From: Lingula anatina
Taxonomy: Eukaryota; Brachiopoda; Lingulata; Lingulida; Lingulidae
Reading direction: 5' to 3'
Length of the DNA stretch: 64,000 nucleotides
Assembly: GCF_001039355.2 (NCBI RefSeq)
Contig: NW_019773848.1
Span: 533,677-597,676, forward strand
Part shown: positions 51,501 through 64,000 of the stretch, piece by piece
Layout: every line of letters begins with the position of its first letter
Numbering within the stretch: position 1 is the stretch's first letter
The notes under the pieces: model-generated
What the model was told of the DNA's origin: nothing
The model's database searches: none
Seen by the model: only the letters and a program-made list of their open reading frames with translations
Made by a program: the position numbers and the translations under genes

Positions 51501-51718
51501 AAAGATAAAAAATATTTTAAAAAGCACGTGAGGGTATATCATCAACTTACCTTTTCCTTGGTAGGCAGGTGTGTCCCCAATCTGACTGAGGCAAAAGAAC
51601 CCCGTCCTAAGATGTGCGTCAGCGTGTAGTCACCCACTTGTTTCTTCTTCGACATTGATGCATCTCCAAACAGCGGTATACCAGAAGTATTTGACCCCCG
51701 CGATTTGGGAGGCTCCAT
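45600..51718 (-). CDS. HUNK: HUNK-like AMPK-related Ser/Thr kinase
   Basis: Eight exons on the minus strand: 51551-51718, 50005-50216, 49578-49667, 49087-49142, 48512-48638, 48166-48290, 46136-47899 and 45600-45733; 891 residues (human HUNK 714). The kinase domain is complete: GRGSFASV (38-45), Lys60 in VAVK, Glu83, HRDLKLEN (156-163), DFG (176-178), CGSPAYVAPE (193-202), and HPWL ending near 288. A UBA-like segment (about 308-349) with ISATYFLLMKKLER resembles HUNK ILAIYFLLNKKLER. The rest is a long Ser/Pro-rich, probably disordered tail. The last exon is inferred from a GAG|GTAAGT donor at 46136 and an AG acceptor at 45734; reading on without splicing would end at 46038. The usual LKB1 site (Thr two before Cys193) is Leu191; Thr190 is one place off. 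Assignment to HUNK over other AMPK-related kinases is probable, not proven. Confidence 0.87.
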
Positions 51719-54534
51719 CTGGCAATTTAGTTTAGTTCCGCTGAGACTAACTACTACTTAACAAGGTTTTCTTTTTAGACAGTTACATCTTGCTTGTGTT
51801 GAAATTTGCTTAGGCACTTCGTTCCATGTTTAATGTTTTCAAATTTCAGGGGTGGATTTTCTGAAAGAAATTGAAGTGACTTATTAATGCTTTCTGATGT
51901 AGAAGCTGTTAACATGTGGTGTATAAACTCAGAGTCTACGTGAGTATCCATACATGCAAGGTCTCGAAATCTAATCCAAGCGTTTCTGTGGAATATATTA
52001 GAGTTATCCTGCCGTTTAAAAGCGAGGCAAGACACTTGGACATTTGAAGTTAGCTATATAAAATCTCTCTCTCCCTTTTTAATCTTTTAAAATAATATGG
52101 TTTAACAGGAAAATAACGTACATTTAGGACATCGCCACATTGGGTTATCAGTTCTCTGCATGTCACAATGATGAGGATTTTTAGGAAGTTGTTCATGAGG
52201 AGAAACTCTTTAAATTCACGCAAAAGTAGTTTAAAAAGCATGGATATTATGCCCATGATAACACAAAATACGTAGAATATTTTCCCTACTATTCTTTCAT
52301 GTAGTTTGAGGGGGGAAAAGTCACTCCTTGCACTGGACAACAAACCCTAAAAGATACGGTTGCTACATGTAACTTATCGTAAACAAGTTGACTTACCCTC
52401 ACCCGAACAGTGGCTCTTTCTTTTGTGATCACCGACTGTACGGCGGCTAAGATCGGATTGGTGTTGGTTAAATGCTGTAGATTTTTTCCATAAAACATGT
52501 AAATGATAGATCGACTGTGCTAAAGTGAAATTCGCAAAGTCCGAAACCTTGCACCGTCGACCACGTAACCTGAAACTCTTTACCTGTACCGGTCTTATAA
52601 ATGGTGTTAACACCTTTACTCTGCCCCAGGTGCTCTTTTCAAACCTTTTATAGTGCAGCGCTGTGATTTATTCGACGTTTATTCAATCGCCTTTTGTTTG
52701 TCTTTGATTGAAATTACATGAATGATCGGGTTTAAACGACAACCGTTCCCTTTATCAGCTATGTTTTATGTATACGTATGTGGATACAAATTGTTTTACA
52801 TTGATAGTGAAAATGAATAGCTTTAACATTGTGTATTGTTTACCCAGCAGTGGCTGCGGCGTATACAAACAAACATCACAACATTGCAGCGCTTTATACG
52901 TTAAGGGTTGTAGTAAATGTTTTTATTCCATGTATATGGAGTATATAAAAACAAACAATTGTGATTTCTGTTTTATAATTATAAATAAGATTAAGATACG
53001 ATATCCATTTCGCTTGGATAAAAGCGTTGATAAGCATGAACCTTTCTGAAGCACTTGCCAACACTGAAAAAGCGTACAGTGAGTTCTTTCACATACTGCG
53101 TTAGCAAGGACCGTCGTCTCTGACGCAATATCCAGAACTGAAAAAGGATAACTTTATCTGGCTATTTCATTTCTGTAAATGTTGCTTAATTGCGGGATTC
53201 AGTCTGAATCTCTCACGTCATCAAAACCTGATGCGATTTTGACAGCCCACTCGTTGAGGTTAACAGTGACCTGATATTACATCTTGCTTAACAAAGATGT
53301 GTAAATTAACGCAGAAGTGGGATGTACAGTTGTGATATCCTTACATTCATTGCATTTTGTACGTAAACGATAAAATTATTAAATTCTTTCACATCAACAG
53401 AGCATTAAGAACAAGATATTTGTAAACAACATGAAATTATTCAACACGAAGAGGTGATCAATTATCACACTGGTCACGTAAAATGACTCTGCTCCCTTCC
53501 CGTAAATATTGTGCTTCTAAACAGGCTGAGAAGTTCCCAGCATTATTACTCGCTAACACCTCTATCTTTTCTAATATCTCCTCTCGAGAAGAGGTGACAA
53601 TGAATAGGGTATCTGCACAGATACTGTTTTGATAACTTGTTGGCGTTCGATGGGTATACATGAAGTAGAGGGTTTACAGAATGATTTTGGAGCTTTCAAA
53701 ATGTTTAATTTACACAATGATCTCATACACCTTCTTTATTTAAATAAAGTTAAAGAGGGTAAATGGGAAAACAAAATCTTTTTCGTGTTTTGGCTTTCTA
53801 AGCGTTGAAACTCATAACTAAGGTGCTTTTTATACGTTGAAGGGGATACCGTTAAAGAATTAAAATTTTTGGTAGTGGGTATTGTAATGGTAGTTTGCAA
53901 AATACATGTAGTGTAATACAAATGTACATGTATTAATGTTCAGAGGTCTTAACCAAATGCACTGTACACATGTATATATAATAAAAATGGATACATTAAT
54001 GTATGTGACAAGACTGATTTAAATCTATTAATTTGAATTGATATGGACATTAGCGGTCGACATTTAACATCAATTAAGCTCTGTAGAACTCACCACTGAT
54101 TAATCCTTTTTCAAGTATTGAATCGACTGAGGGAGAGAAGAGAAAAAAGTTGATAAGATCCTTCGTTTCTGATATTAAAAAGCTCAGAAGCTGGACGCGT
54201 TCAAATGAATTTGCCTTTCAGGCTTTTAACGATATTAATTATAAATAGTGCTCCTAATTTATAAAAGTTATGTCCGTGTATTTTTTATCAGGGCCATGTC
54301 AAAAAAGGATAGTGAACTAGGATTGAATTTGTCTACATGTACATTAACTACATGTACTTTTTCAGGGGAGAGTACGGTCATCGTCCTCTCTGTTAGCAGG
54401 GAATATATATATCATATAGCATTTTTAGGTAAAAGATACCCCCAAAATTGATTGAGATTTCGCGCCAAATAAAAAAGCACAAAAGTGGGTTCAATCACAA
54501 TTCAATAAAGGCTGAAAAATACAAACAACTCTTT

Positions 54535-54535
54535 G

Positions 54536-54598
<63 letters not shown>

Positions 54599-54600
54599 TC
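54535..54600. repeat. (CT)n(CA)n compound microsatellite
   Basis: About 14 CT units followed by about 19 CA units, with one interruption. Confidence 0.95.
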
Positions 54601-57600
54601 GTTCTCTCTCAAAGCTACATGTATATCACTGAGAAAGGATTGTACATGCATAATCAAGTAGTCATGTCCATGTTATCAATTGCTCTAAGGAATCATAGAG
54701 GAAGGGAATATTCTTCATACTACATACCTGTATATATAGGCCTACACATCTATATATAATAATTCGATAATAAGAGATCCTTATGCCTTTGAACCAGATT
54801 ATATACAGATAGAAATGTTGATATACGTCATATTTTGACAAAATCTACTGTATTATACTTCCCGCTATATTACTACATTATGTGCTGGATTATAGTAAGT
54901 TATAAAGAGTATATGTAATCCAGCACTTCGTCAAGTAATTTCTGTGATTATCCAGAATTGTTTTACACAATGGCTTCACTAAGTTAATACAACCTTGATT
55001 TTGATGGGTTCATTGAAGTAGATAGCACATATCAGCCTTTCAGGTGGCATCGATCGATATGGCTTACTGTATCAAACAAAAACAATGGAACAATATGCAG
55101 CTCTGGTAATTATTCCGGTACGCGGAAAAGATTGAAAAGGATTAAGTATGAACTAAGGATTCACGTCGTTTAATTTTCAGAGCCGTTCACTTCAAAAATT
55201 GTTGAAGGAGTTAAGTAAAAGAAATCTGGGCAGTCTAACCTGTGATAGAAGTCTAATTGGTGATGTTTAATTAGGCATAACTTTATTTTCAAAACAACAG
55301 CAGATAACATTCTCGTAACATATAAGTTAATACCCGTTTTTAATTTAAAAAAATATAGGAACATATCGGGTTCATGTCCCCAAGAACCTTATTATTTGTT
55401 TGTCAATGTGGAAAAGAATACCAAAGCTTCGGCTTTTTCAAATGTCATTTAGGTTGTGCAAATAATCATTCCATTATTCTATACATGTATATTTTCCGTC
55501 GCCCACGTATCTTCTGACGATTATTGTTCTTAGTAAGCTTTGAAGCTTATCCCTTTTACTCTGAAAACGCGGATTAGTATTTTTGCCACGCAAGTGTAGA
55601 TGCCTTCAAGTAAAATAACAATTAGGTAAATGATTCATTTCTTAAGACGTGTATAATGGCATGCGAAAATAATGTTTAATAGCCGTTAATGTACTTGAAA
55701 TCAAGAAACATAATTATACCCCAGCGAAGAACATTCTGATAATAATTCCTTGCATTGTTGACATATCAAAGTAAGGTAGTTTTCAAGAGGATAAGTGACT
55801 TTCCAAGTAATTAGTAATAAGGAATATCTTGAATGATAAATTGGAGAGTGGTCCTTGATATAATGAAGATGAAGCTGACAATGGTGTCTGACCTCAGACA
55901 ACACCAGTGAATACAGGACTCATATACAGCCAGGCCACTCATCTTTCTTTTATATCCAAGGCTTAAAAGATGCATAAGCTTTTTAAGCGCAAAAGTGGAT
56001 TTATTTCTCTTCTATAAAGGAAGTAATAGATACACATTCACATTTAAGCTTTTCCACTGCCACATTTCAGACGCAATATGACAAGATATCCCCATCTATG
56101 TCATAATTCATGTAATAGAACCTCCGCTCCGTGGACTCGATTTAATCCTAAGAGACCGAAAAATCAATTGTCTTCCTCTCTTGGTGAGCTATCGATTGGC
56201 TCTCGCAAGTGTATGACGCTACATGGGAAGGCAGCACAGGAAAGGGAGACGAGGCTGCAACGAATAGATATTCACATTTCCATAGAAACAGAGCAACGTG
56301 TAGCAACTTAGAACACGAAATTTATTGGTTTATAACTAGTCCAGGTGGCACTGGCAAACGTCAGCTGATTTTTTTTCAGATTAGAAACCAAACGTTCTGG
56401 CAGAGAGAACACACGCCGCGTCAAGAAGGGTAACTTGGCTATAGAACTCCACTGCCAGGTAATTGAGTCGTCCTTGTTTAATAATCAACACTGCTGTTGA
56501 ATTGATTTGAGAGAGTGGATACAGTATTAGAAAATAGAATGATGTTGTGTTGCTTTTGTGATAAAGATTTTTTGTTCCTCAGTTTTCAGATTTGCTCTTG
56601 TTTAATGTTCAAACTAATGTACGAATCTATTTTTTCTCTCATCATGCAATTTGTTAATTTTTCGCAATGCAATATTCACGTGTCAACATAAAAACAAATC
56701 TGTGGTCGTCACTCAATCTGGGATGCATGTTGTAAAGGATGTTTTCATGTCAAAGTGTTTTTTTTTCGGTTTCTGACGAAAATTCATCGATCGGATCAGT
56801 AAGGCTCATTTCTTGAGATTTGTTAATGATTGTATGTACGTACATGGTTTAACAGAGTTACATGCCTAGTGCTATATGCATGTCAATCTGCAGCCAGCTG
56901 GTAGTTTCTGTGTATTAGATAAAATGGATTCTCCTGCTCTAGTTTTAGCGGAAATATATTCACAAATTCATCGTTTATGTTTGCTCTGTTTAAATTCAAG
57001 CGGTAATTGATCACTGAATTCAACGCTATTTTATGTTATAAATATAAAAAAGACCCATAAGACAGTAAAATGTAACAGCAGATTTGATAATGTCTTTTCT
57101 TTTTAGATTAGAATTTTCATATTATATGCCACGTGTAAGGAGTGCAGGCGTTAGTGACTGAAAACGATTTGTTATAGAAACACACGTCGTATGCTGACAA
57201 CTACTCTTTATGGGCAGTAGCTCCCCTGGGGCAAATATTCATGTGTTGTTTTTGTTCCAATATTTCTACCGTTACATATCCTCCGTGGAATTTATAATGG
57301 ACAGATAAAAAAGGGCAGTAATTTGATACTGCTTATCGTTTATATGCTCTATAGTCAACAGCTCTCAATTCTGCGATATGAAACTTCAGATAGTACTACC
57401 ATTTTGGTTTTTCGCTTTTGCACGTCATAATGTACTTTCATTATTTTCCTGATGTAGATTTGCGACCTAGACTTAAAGTCTATAGTTGAAAGCAAAAGTA
57501 GTCAGTAGTCATGTCAACATTTATAGATAATTATTTATTGTAAGTTTATTATTTGATTGCGTAGTCTTGCTTAAACCAACGTAAAGCCCAAGGCAACTGG

Positions 57601-60600
57601 ACGTTGTTCAATAGCAGTCGGGATGAATATACTTTAAATTATATAAGGCATTGGTCAAATTTCGACAAATTACTTTTGCAGATTTTGTTCACAAAGTAAG
57701 GTCTTCTTTGCTAGTGAATCGTTGTAAATACCTCACTTTCACCCAGCACAACATACAAACTCTGACACATACAGATTCACATCTCTGATACGTGAGATAA
57801 TGACTTTTTTTAGTTTCTATTACTGGACATAACTTTTCGAGAACAGTTATGCGAATTCTCCATTTGAGGTCAAGAGCATTTACAAATATATATCAAAAAT
57901 CCTCGGTAAATATATCTATTAACCTTAAAAATTGACGCTTGTATCAATTTTACCCCGGACAAGTATTCGTTTTTTTCTCATAGATGTACCAATTTACAAG
58001 GTTTATTAAGGTATAGATATCGAAGAATTTTTGACCTGTATAGCAGAATATTTCCTCATGTAAGCCAGTTTCAGATAACTTGTATAACTATGCGTGATAA
58101 TGGTATTCCTTTCTGTTACTTATTTCAGGTAATCGAAATTCAAGAGGTTATCAAAGCTTTCATGTAGAGTATCACTTGTTATCCGTATACCTCCTGTCAT
58201 CTTTCACCGAGATCATATAAGCTTTAGAACCTTATGGAACTTAGTGTTGAAAGATGTCAATGTTAACACAGACTTAACTTGCAACAAAATGGGATTAATC
58301 AGCAAGGGTTTAATGGCACCAATGACACGACATTTCGATATATTTCCATAGGCTATTGCCGCCGTTAACCACTTGCCTCAGTACACACGCGTGTTCACTC
58401 GACAGGAATAAATAAGAAAGGACAGGCCGTCAGATTCTGTATTTGCTTCACTAATATCTTCACGTACTAAAATTGCCAATATTTTATCACGCATCTCATC
58501 CATTTGAATAAATAGTGATTGGAAATATATCTTCTCATGCTGAGACGCCCATGTGGTAATTTGATTTTGATATTTGCTGTAGCTACCGGAGTCGGGTTAC
58601 TGATGGTGTTGATTAGGTTATATGGCTTGGATAATGTTCTCCTATGGCAACATTAACACTAAGCTAAGCATGTGTTCAATCCTATCTTTAATATATACAG
58701 TATAGTTGAATTAAGGTGAAAGAAGCTAATTGAGCTAGCGCTAGTGTTATAATGACGTCATCAATGATCCGCCACAGTTTAAACAAAATTAGCTATTTCC
58801 GAGTAGATGAACGATACCTCAATTAAATAGTTTTGATGAAAAAATGAGACTAATAACTTATAGGCGCGTGAGGATACATTTCGTTCCACATACCAACGGT
58901 GGTCCTCAGATCATATTCGCTCCCTTGGCTCTAACTTGTTTCCTAGAGGCTCCATTCTGGTCCTACACCTGTTCTGTGCATCATGATGTGACCAAACGTG
59001 GTCCCGAAATGTGCCCTTGGCTGGCTCTCTTTTGGTCCCGAAAATATTTTCTGCGGTATAGTCTTGAGACAAGGGACCAAATTTTATCTGAAGACCAGAG
59101 TAGAGCCTAGCTAAACAAATGTACTTGTGTATAAAACGTTCTGTCTGCCAACTAATATGAGGTGAATATTAATACTGTTAGCAACTGCCTTTGCTGGTTA
59201 ATAAGAAATCGAATTTTAAATTGCTGTTTTTTTATTATTTTCTGATTTTTCCTCCCGCTTAGCACGAAATTCACGCGTTAGCACACCTGCTTACACATGG
59301 ATTTTCGTGCTACTCCTCACTAAAACCTGAGTTATTTGACATTCGTCGTTAATACAAAAAAGTATGCGATTCCTGAATCCATCTGCAGTGCTGCACGTTC
59401 AAAAAGTGTCTGTACAATTTTGACTTTTTGAGATCAAAGCCGTTTGACAATTTGAATGAACTGAGTAACAAGGTGTAGATTTTCATCGCAATATGACCCA
59501 AGATGCCAACTGTACAAGCAATACATGTTTGATTCCGTTAACACCTTGACATTTCTCCGATTTAAAAGGGGAATTCATAGTAAAATAAAACTCTGATTTG
59601 GGAGATTGAAAGTCTCAGGAAACTGAATTACCTTAATCAAACGGAATATCCTGGAAATGGTGAATGACGTGCGCCATTTATCTTATTCAAGACAAAAGAA
59701 AACAATCGTATTGGCAGAGAACTGTCCAACTTGTGCGTCTCCTTTAGGTTCGTAAAAGATTCGATTTGTCTATACCACATCTAATCCAGATGCATCTTAT
59801 ATCTCTTAGATGCTGTTTCAATGGGTAAAGTAAAGGGTTCTATGTACATATAAAAAATTCTAGCATCATTTAAACGAACATGAAGTTACATTTGCTTTAT
59901 CTATGTACAAATCTAAATGACCAATATTATATATGAAAATTAACAAGATGATTTCATTTGTGACTTAACGTTACTGTGTGTTAAGTGGTCATTTCTTAGA
60001 TGACCACCTTTTAAATTAACTTACATGTAGCAATTTAAGTGTTAGATGTTATTCTGCTAAGGTTAATATCAACATGTCCACATCGTATTTGTCAACTAAT
60101 TTTAGATCCGGGAGTACATGTATTAGGTAGTCTTTGGTCGCCTATGTCTTCTGTGGTTTACATTGTAAAATCAAGAACAGACACCTTCCCCAACACACAA
60201 AATAATTTTCCCAAAACTGGGCAAAGACAACAGGGAAGTTTCGACTTAACATGTACATTTATACAACAACATCACTGCACTTTCAAACGTCAGTTTCAAA
60301 TTTCAGTTGCCGTGAAATTTGCTTTTTGGTAAATCTGTTTGTGATGCTTAAGTTTGCACTGAAATGATTCTATACTGTTGCTCTTTTTTCTCTGAACCCG
60401 TTAACACAAGATATTTGATAAAGAGATAGAAAAAGCCGGCATTTAAAACCACATAGCGGTTGAAACGAGTTCGGTGAACACGATTCTGCTTGAGACTATT
60501 GTCAGTTCTGTTGACGCGCAACGTGACGTCTCTTTATGTCTGTATCTAGCTGCTCTTCAAGGTGTTTCATTATACTCATGCACTTCTGATATCTACACAT

Positions 60601-61894
60601 TCCCTATTATTTGACCTAAATATTTTGTCCCAAAGGTAGAAATCAAACTTACATTTGGCGCAGAGCAAACAACAATACAAGAAAGAGAAAATGGTTTTAA
60701 TGGCATACAATGATAGAATGGATTCCCTCTTGGCTGATATACCTAGACGCATTTTTTTTACTGTAAGTGAGTTAATCAATAACCTTTTATAGCGGTATAT
60801 CCATACAGCTTGTAAGAATTAAAAGCGCATCAATCTCTGGCGCCCCGTGTCCTGGCGATGCAGGGATTACCAATAACAATATTCTACCAACAGCAGTGAA
60901 CTGAGGAGAGCAGCTCCGACGGGAACAAAGCATCGACATGCATTGCCGATATTCTGTTGTTTATATTCTGGGTTAATATTTAAATTTTAGACGCCAGGTC
61001 TTTGGTCTGCAGTGATGACATAGAAAAAAGACATTCATTGAAAAACATAATATCAAAATAAGCTTTTCCATATAATGATGAGACTTAAGGCCCCTTGTAG
61101 TTAATGAACATGAATGTTTGACGAGTTAAATTATATCATCATTTCACACTTTTCATTCAAATATAGTAAAATACTCTTACGGTGATATCACATAAACCTC
61201 GAAAATACATTTTTTGACATCCAAAAGAAAAATCGCCACAGTTTTTTTCATCAGACATTACCCTGCTGAGTAGTAATTTCAAACCAAGTGGCTAGATTGG
61301 CATGACACCGCACTCGCGGCGCTCTGAAAAAAAGCTTCTATCAGTCGTACGAAATGATTTGAATCTCGTTTTCTTTAACACCGGATACCGTCCGTCTTAG
61401 ATTAATGCTTTAATTATTCACATACTCTGTCAAATTCCGTGACAATGCTGAGTGTTCAATTGCTTTGTCTCAGCGCAGGCGTGGGAGGTTGACATTTCAG
61501 TATCGGCTTTTGTACGAGAGCAGCCTTCTGAAACAAAGAATTCAGCAAAGGAACTGAGCATGATAGCTTTGGTTCAGTGCAAATCAGTTAATGCAGCTAA
61601 AAGATATAATCTCTCGTGGCATTACTAAGGGATATTTCTGATGTGTTTTAAGACTTATATGTCACATGCTTCTTTGCAATTTTTTGCTGGCTTAGAGGTT
61701 CAACAGGAAAGCACTCAATCTAACTGTCGCCAATACATTTTCTGAAGAGGCGGCTCTTTCAAGTCGATGCTATTTATATATTCAAGCATCGGAGATTTGA
61801 CGCAACAAATCCATATACTGCCTATCAAGAAGAGATTTAACTTAAATAGTGCGACTTCTCATATGTTCATGTCTACGTGCCTGTTGACTCAATT

Positions 61895-61919
61895 ACACAC
61901 ACACACACACACACACACA
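61895..61919. repeat. (AC)n microsatellite
   Basis: About 12 AC units. Confidence 0.95.
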
Positions 61920-62891
61920 TGTGCAACACACGTTTTAACACTATTCAATAATGATTCAGCAACCATTTTCTCCTTTGAAATCTGTTAATTTGATACGAAA
62001 AATTTACGAGTCAGTAGATGAGGAAATAAAATTCGCTCTTGTGTTTTTTTTCTTTTTTTAGCTTGCAGGGGAAACCACGTGCCGATGGAAGATTACAATT
62101 ACAGTTATAATTTGTCTTTTGCCTCTTTTGCCTTGGGTCTTTGAGTTTTTAGGCCTCCAAAGAGAGTCAAGTACAATTAAATACACATCTGTTACAAGAT
62201 ACAGGTTTAAATTAGGTTTGCGGAGGTGTTCTCCTCGAGGCACCTTGTTAAATTTCCCGAGTGGTTTTACAACCCAAGTTCAATGAACCGATATTGATTC
62301 GTCAATTTCCTTAATCTGAGTTCCCTGTGGTTTGGTTATTTTCAAAAAGGGTGTTTTGTATGTTTTTTTAAATTTCACATGAGCTTTTTTATCGTGCAAA
62401 TACTGGCATAATGGAAACATTATTTCACATAATTTGCAAAACTTGTTGATTAAAAAAATAGAAAAATATTGAAGTTCAAGTTGAGATCAATTAATTGCAC
62501 AAGCAGAGGGATCTTTTTGAATATCCAAACAATAATTTTGAAAGAAACATTTCTCTTACACATTACAAAAATGATTACAAATATGATACAAAAATGACGC
62601 CTTGAAATTAAAACAAACTATATACTAGTGAGACTTCAAATGCGACTGCTTTATTTTGATGACCTTTTACGTCTCTACTGTATATGCCCCATGGCTTGGA
62701 TGAAAAGCCATGAGTGTTCATTATTGAGAATCTATCAGGTGTCTGCTGCTGAATCCCCTTTCCGAAACTGTGTATAGTGAATTTTGTATTTTATGTTACA
62801 TGTGGCGTTCATACTTTCTTTTTCTCACATTTCTAAAAACTGATTAATTCGTTTTCTAAAATTAGTATATTATCTTTAAGGCTTGCGATGT

Positions 62892-63157
62892 CTAAGAGCC
62901 CATTTGGAATAAAAGATTCGAGGATCTTCTGATCCATGGATCAAATATGGCGGACCCTATATGAAAGAAGAGCCGATTTATCCGCAGATCGTCTCCCCGC
63001 CTCCACACACACCGTCCTTGCAAGGGTCTAGCAATTAAACCTCGGAGCCGTGATTTAATTTGTTTAATGGCGCGTGTGGAGGCGGGGAGACTCTTCTTTC
63101 ATGTAGGGTCCGCCATATTTGATCCGTGGATCTGTAGATCTTCGGATCTTCTCTTAG
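62892..63157. mobile_element. 266-bp hairpin (foldback) MITE
   Basis: The two halves are imperfect inverted copies. Outer ends are CTAAGAG (62892-62898) and CTCTTAG (63151-63157). An inner core with GGATCAAATATGGCGGACCC and ATGAAAGAAGAG, then TCTCCCCGCCTCCACA, is mirrored on the right. The left arm carries an extra 18 or so bases. No coding capacity; a clear target-site duplication was not found. Confidence 0.75.
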
Positions 63158-63375
63158 TAGTATCACACTGACGTGTGAAATAAATATTTTGCTTGCCAAA
63201 CGCGTTACGCCCAGTCGCCATTTCATTTTGTGGAGTCAAGCGCGGAATGGTTGGGACATAACCAGTTATTATTTATTCAGAACTGCTTCACTCAAACTAT
63301 TAAAAAATTTACCACTTGTACCTCGGAACGAAACTTATTTAAAGTAGATTTGGCCCATCAATGCTAATTTTGACC

Positions 63376-63756
63376 GACCGGATGACCTTGTGGTTAGAGT
63401 GTCCGCCTCCGGAGCGGGAGGACGTGGGTTCAAACCCGTCCGGGGACATACCAGTCCTTTATAAACGGTACCTGCTGTCTCCCCGCTTGGCACTCAGCAC
63501 TAAGGGGTTGAAGCAGGGGCCTGGTCTGGCAGAGGAGAAATGTTTGTTAGTTTGTTAGCTCTGAGCGCCTAATATGGCAGCCGGGCTGTATCCTCCCCAG
63601 GGAGGTGAGAGCGACTACCTGTACAGTGTGCAACAGGACCAAAAATGACCAGGCTTCTCTGACTTAAAATAAAATTTGATTACAAAAAATAGTAAATAAA
63701 TAAATAAATATTTATATGTATAACTTCAACCTTCGGGTTGCAACATTCCAATAAAG

Positions 63757-63796
<40 letters not shown>
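63376..63796 (+). mobile_element. tRNA-Arg-derived SINE with (ATT)n tail
   Basis: The 5' head resembles tRNA-Arg(CCG): a perfect 5-bp anticodon stem TCCGC/GCGGA around CTCCGGA, and a B box. The body of about 300 bp includes CCCCGCTTGGCACTCAGCA. The 3' end has a hairpin CAACC-TTCG-GGTTG at 63727-63740 and an (ATT)n tail at about 63757-63796. The acceptor stem has mismatches, so it is not a working tRNA gene. SINEs borrow LINE enzymes; the tail type fits the LINE at 1-667. Confidence 0.85.
63391..63437 (+). promoter_or_regulatory. RNA polymerase III A and B boxes of the SINE
   Basis: A box TGGTTAGAGTG (63391-63401) and B box GGTTCAAACCC (63427-63437), spaced as in tRNA genes. Confidence 0.8.
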
Positions 63797-63797
<1 letters not shown>

Positions 63798-64000
63798 ACT
63801 GAATGCCAATTCTGCACTGGTTTAGAGACCCTATTTTTACGTTAAGTTACAAATTATGCTGATCCATCTCAGTTGGGTTTCTTCTTGAACAAAATAAGTG
63901 ATGATATATTAAGAACCATTGGTATCTTTAGGCAGGATTATTCATGCAAAGGGCTGTTCTATTTCCTTGAAGCAACCCTATGAAATTTGTTTTGGCTGCC

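Larger units (their letters stand above)
51719..62891. other. Gene-poor region upstream of the kinase
   Basis: About 11 kb with only short unconnected frames (all under about 105 codons), none with recognisable domains or exon-like splice borders. It must include the promoter and any 5' UTR exons of the HUNK-like gene near its left end. Otherwise I see AT-rich single-copy-looking DNA and two microsatellites. Distal regulatory DNA or non-coding RNA cannot be judged from sequence alone. Confidence 0.55.

Noticed and set aside
53458-53661. 67-codon minus-strand frame with ADTLFIVTSS, faintly like a reverse-transcriptase YADD region
   Set aside because: The second Asp is missing and nothing on either side extends the similarity; too weak to call a retroelement.
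58844-59110. 88-codon frame with repeated GGTCC words
   Set aside because: No similarity, no splice context; chance frame.
60039-60332. 97-codon plus-strand frame
   Set aside because: Composition and lack of domain or splice signals indicate a chance frame.
63376-63447. Functional tRNA-Arg(CCG) gene
   Set aside because: The acceptor stem has mismatches and the sequence continues into a SINE body with an (ATT)n tail.

Overview
This is an intron-rich, AT-rich nuclear segment of a bilaterian animal. Short conserved exons with GT-AG introns, a non-LTR retrotransposon, a tRNA-derived SINE and MITE-like elements point to a marine invertebrate. A spiralian such as a mollusc, annelid or brachiopod is my best guess, but amphioxus-like animals are not excluded. 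There is no bacterial or viral gene content.

The main structural fact is that the window is four contigs joined by single N bases at 7611, 23780 and 37121. At the second and third joints the sequence after the N repeats the sequence before it as a dovetail overlap a few percent diverged: 21359-23704 = 23782-26244, and 32001-37114 = 37122-42268. The first joint behaves the same way (704-7610 = 8975-15679). I read these as uncollapsed alleles of a highly heterozygous genome, not as gene duplications. On that reading the locus holds six genes once each.

Order of the genes: (1) the 3' part of a two-pore channel gene (TPCN1-like, + strand; 724-2335 and 7715-10442); (2) BOLA2 on the - strand (4202-4790 and 12288-12877); (3) SELENOO on the + strand, head to head with BOLA2 about 320 bp away (5111-7271 and 13191-15348); (4) a two-exon class A neuropeptide GPCR of the bombesin/CCHamide type (18044-21506, with its last 49 codons seen again at 23783-23929); (5) DPY19L3 C-mannosyltransferase, 17 coding exons spread over two contigs (28981-36759 and 37229-44381); (6) a HUNK-like AMPK-related kinase on the - strand (45600-51718, 8 coding exons), convergent with DPY19L3.

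From about 51.7 kb to the end I find no convincing exons, only microsatellites, a 266-bp hairpin MITE and a tRNA-Arg-derived SINE. The two alleles differ in notable ways: a LINE insertion, a fourfold 36-bp duplication of a splice acceptor in the channel gene, an Asp-to-Asn change at the catalytic position of SELENOO, and an internal indel in a MITE. Functionally the genes are a lysosomal cation channel, an Fe-S chaperone, a pseudokinase-fold AMPylase, a peptide receptor, an ER glycosyltransferase and a protein kinase. They look like ordinary neighbours and not a dedicated pathway; only BOLA2 and SELENOO (both redox-linked) share a possible promoter.
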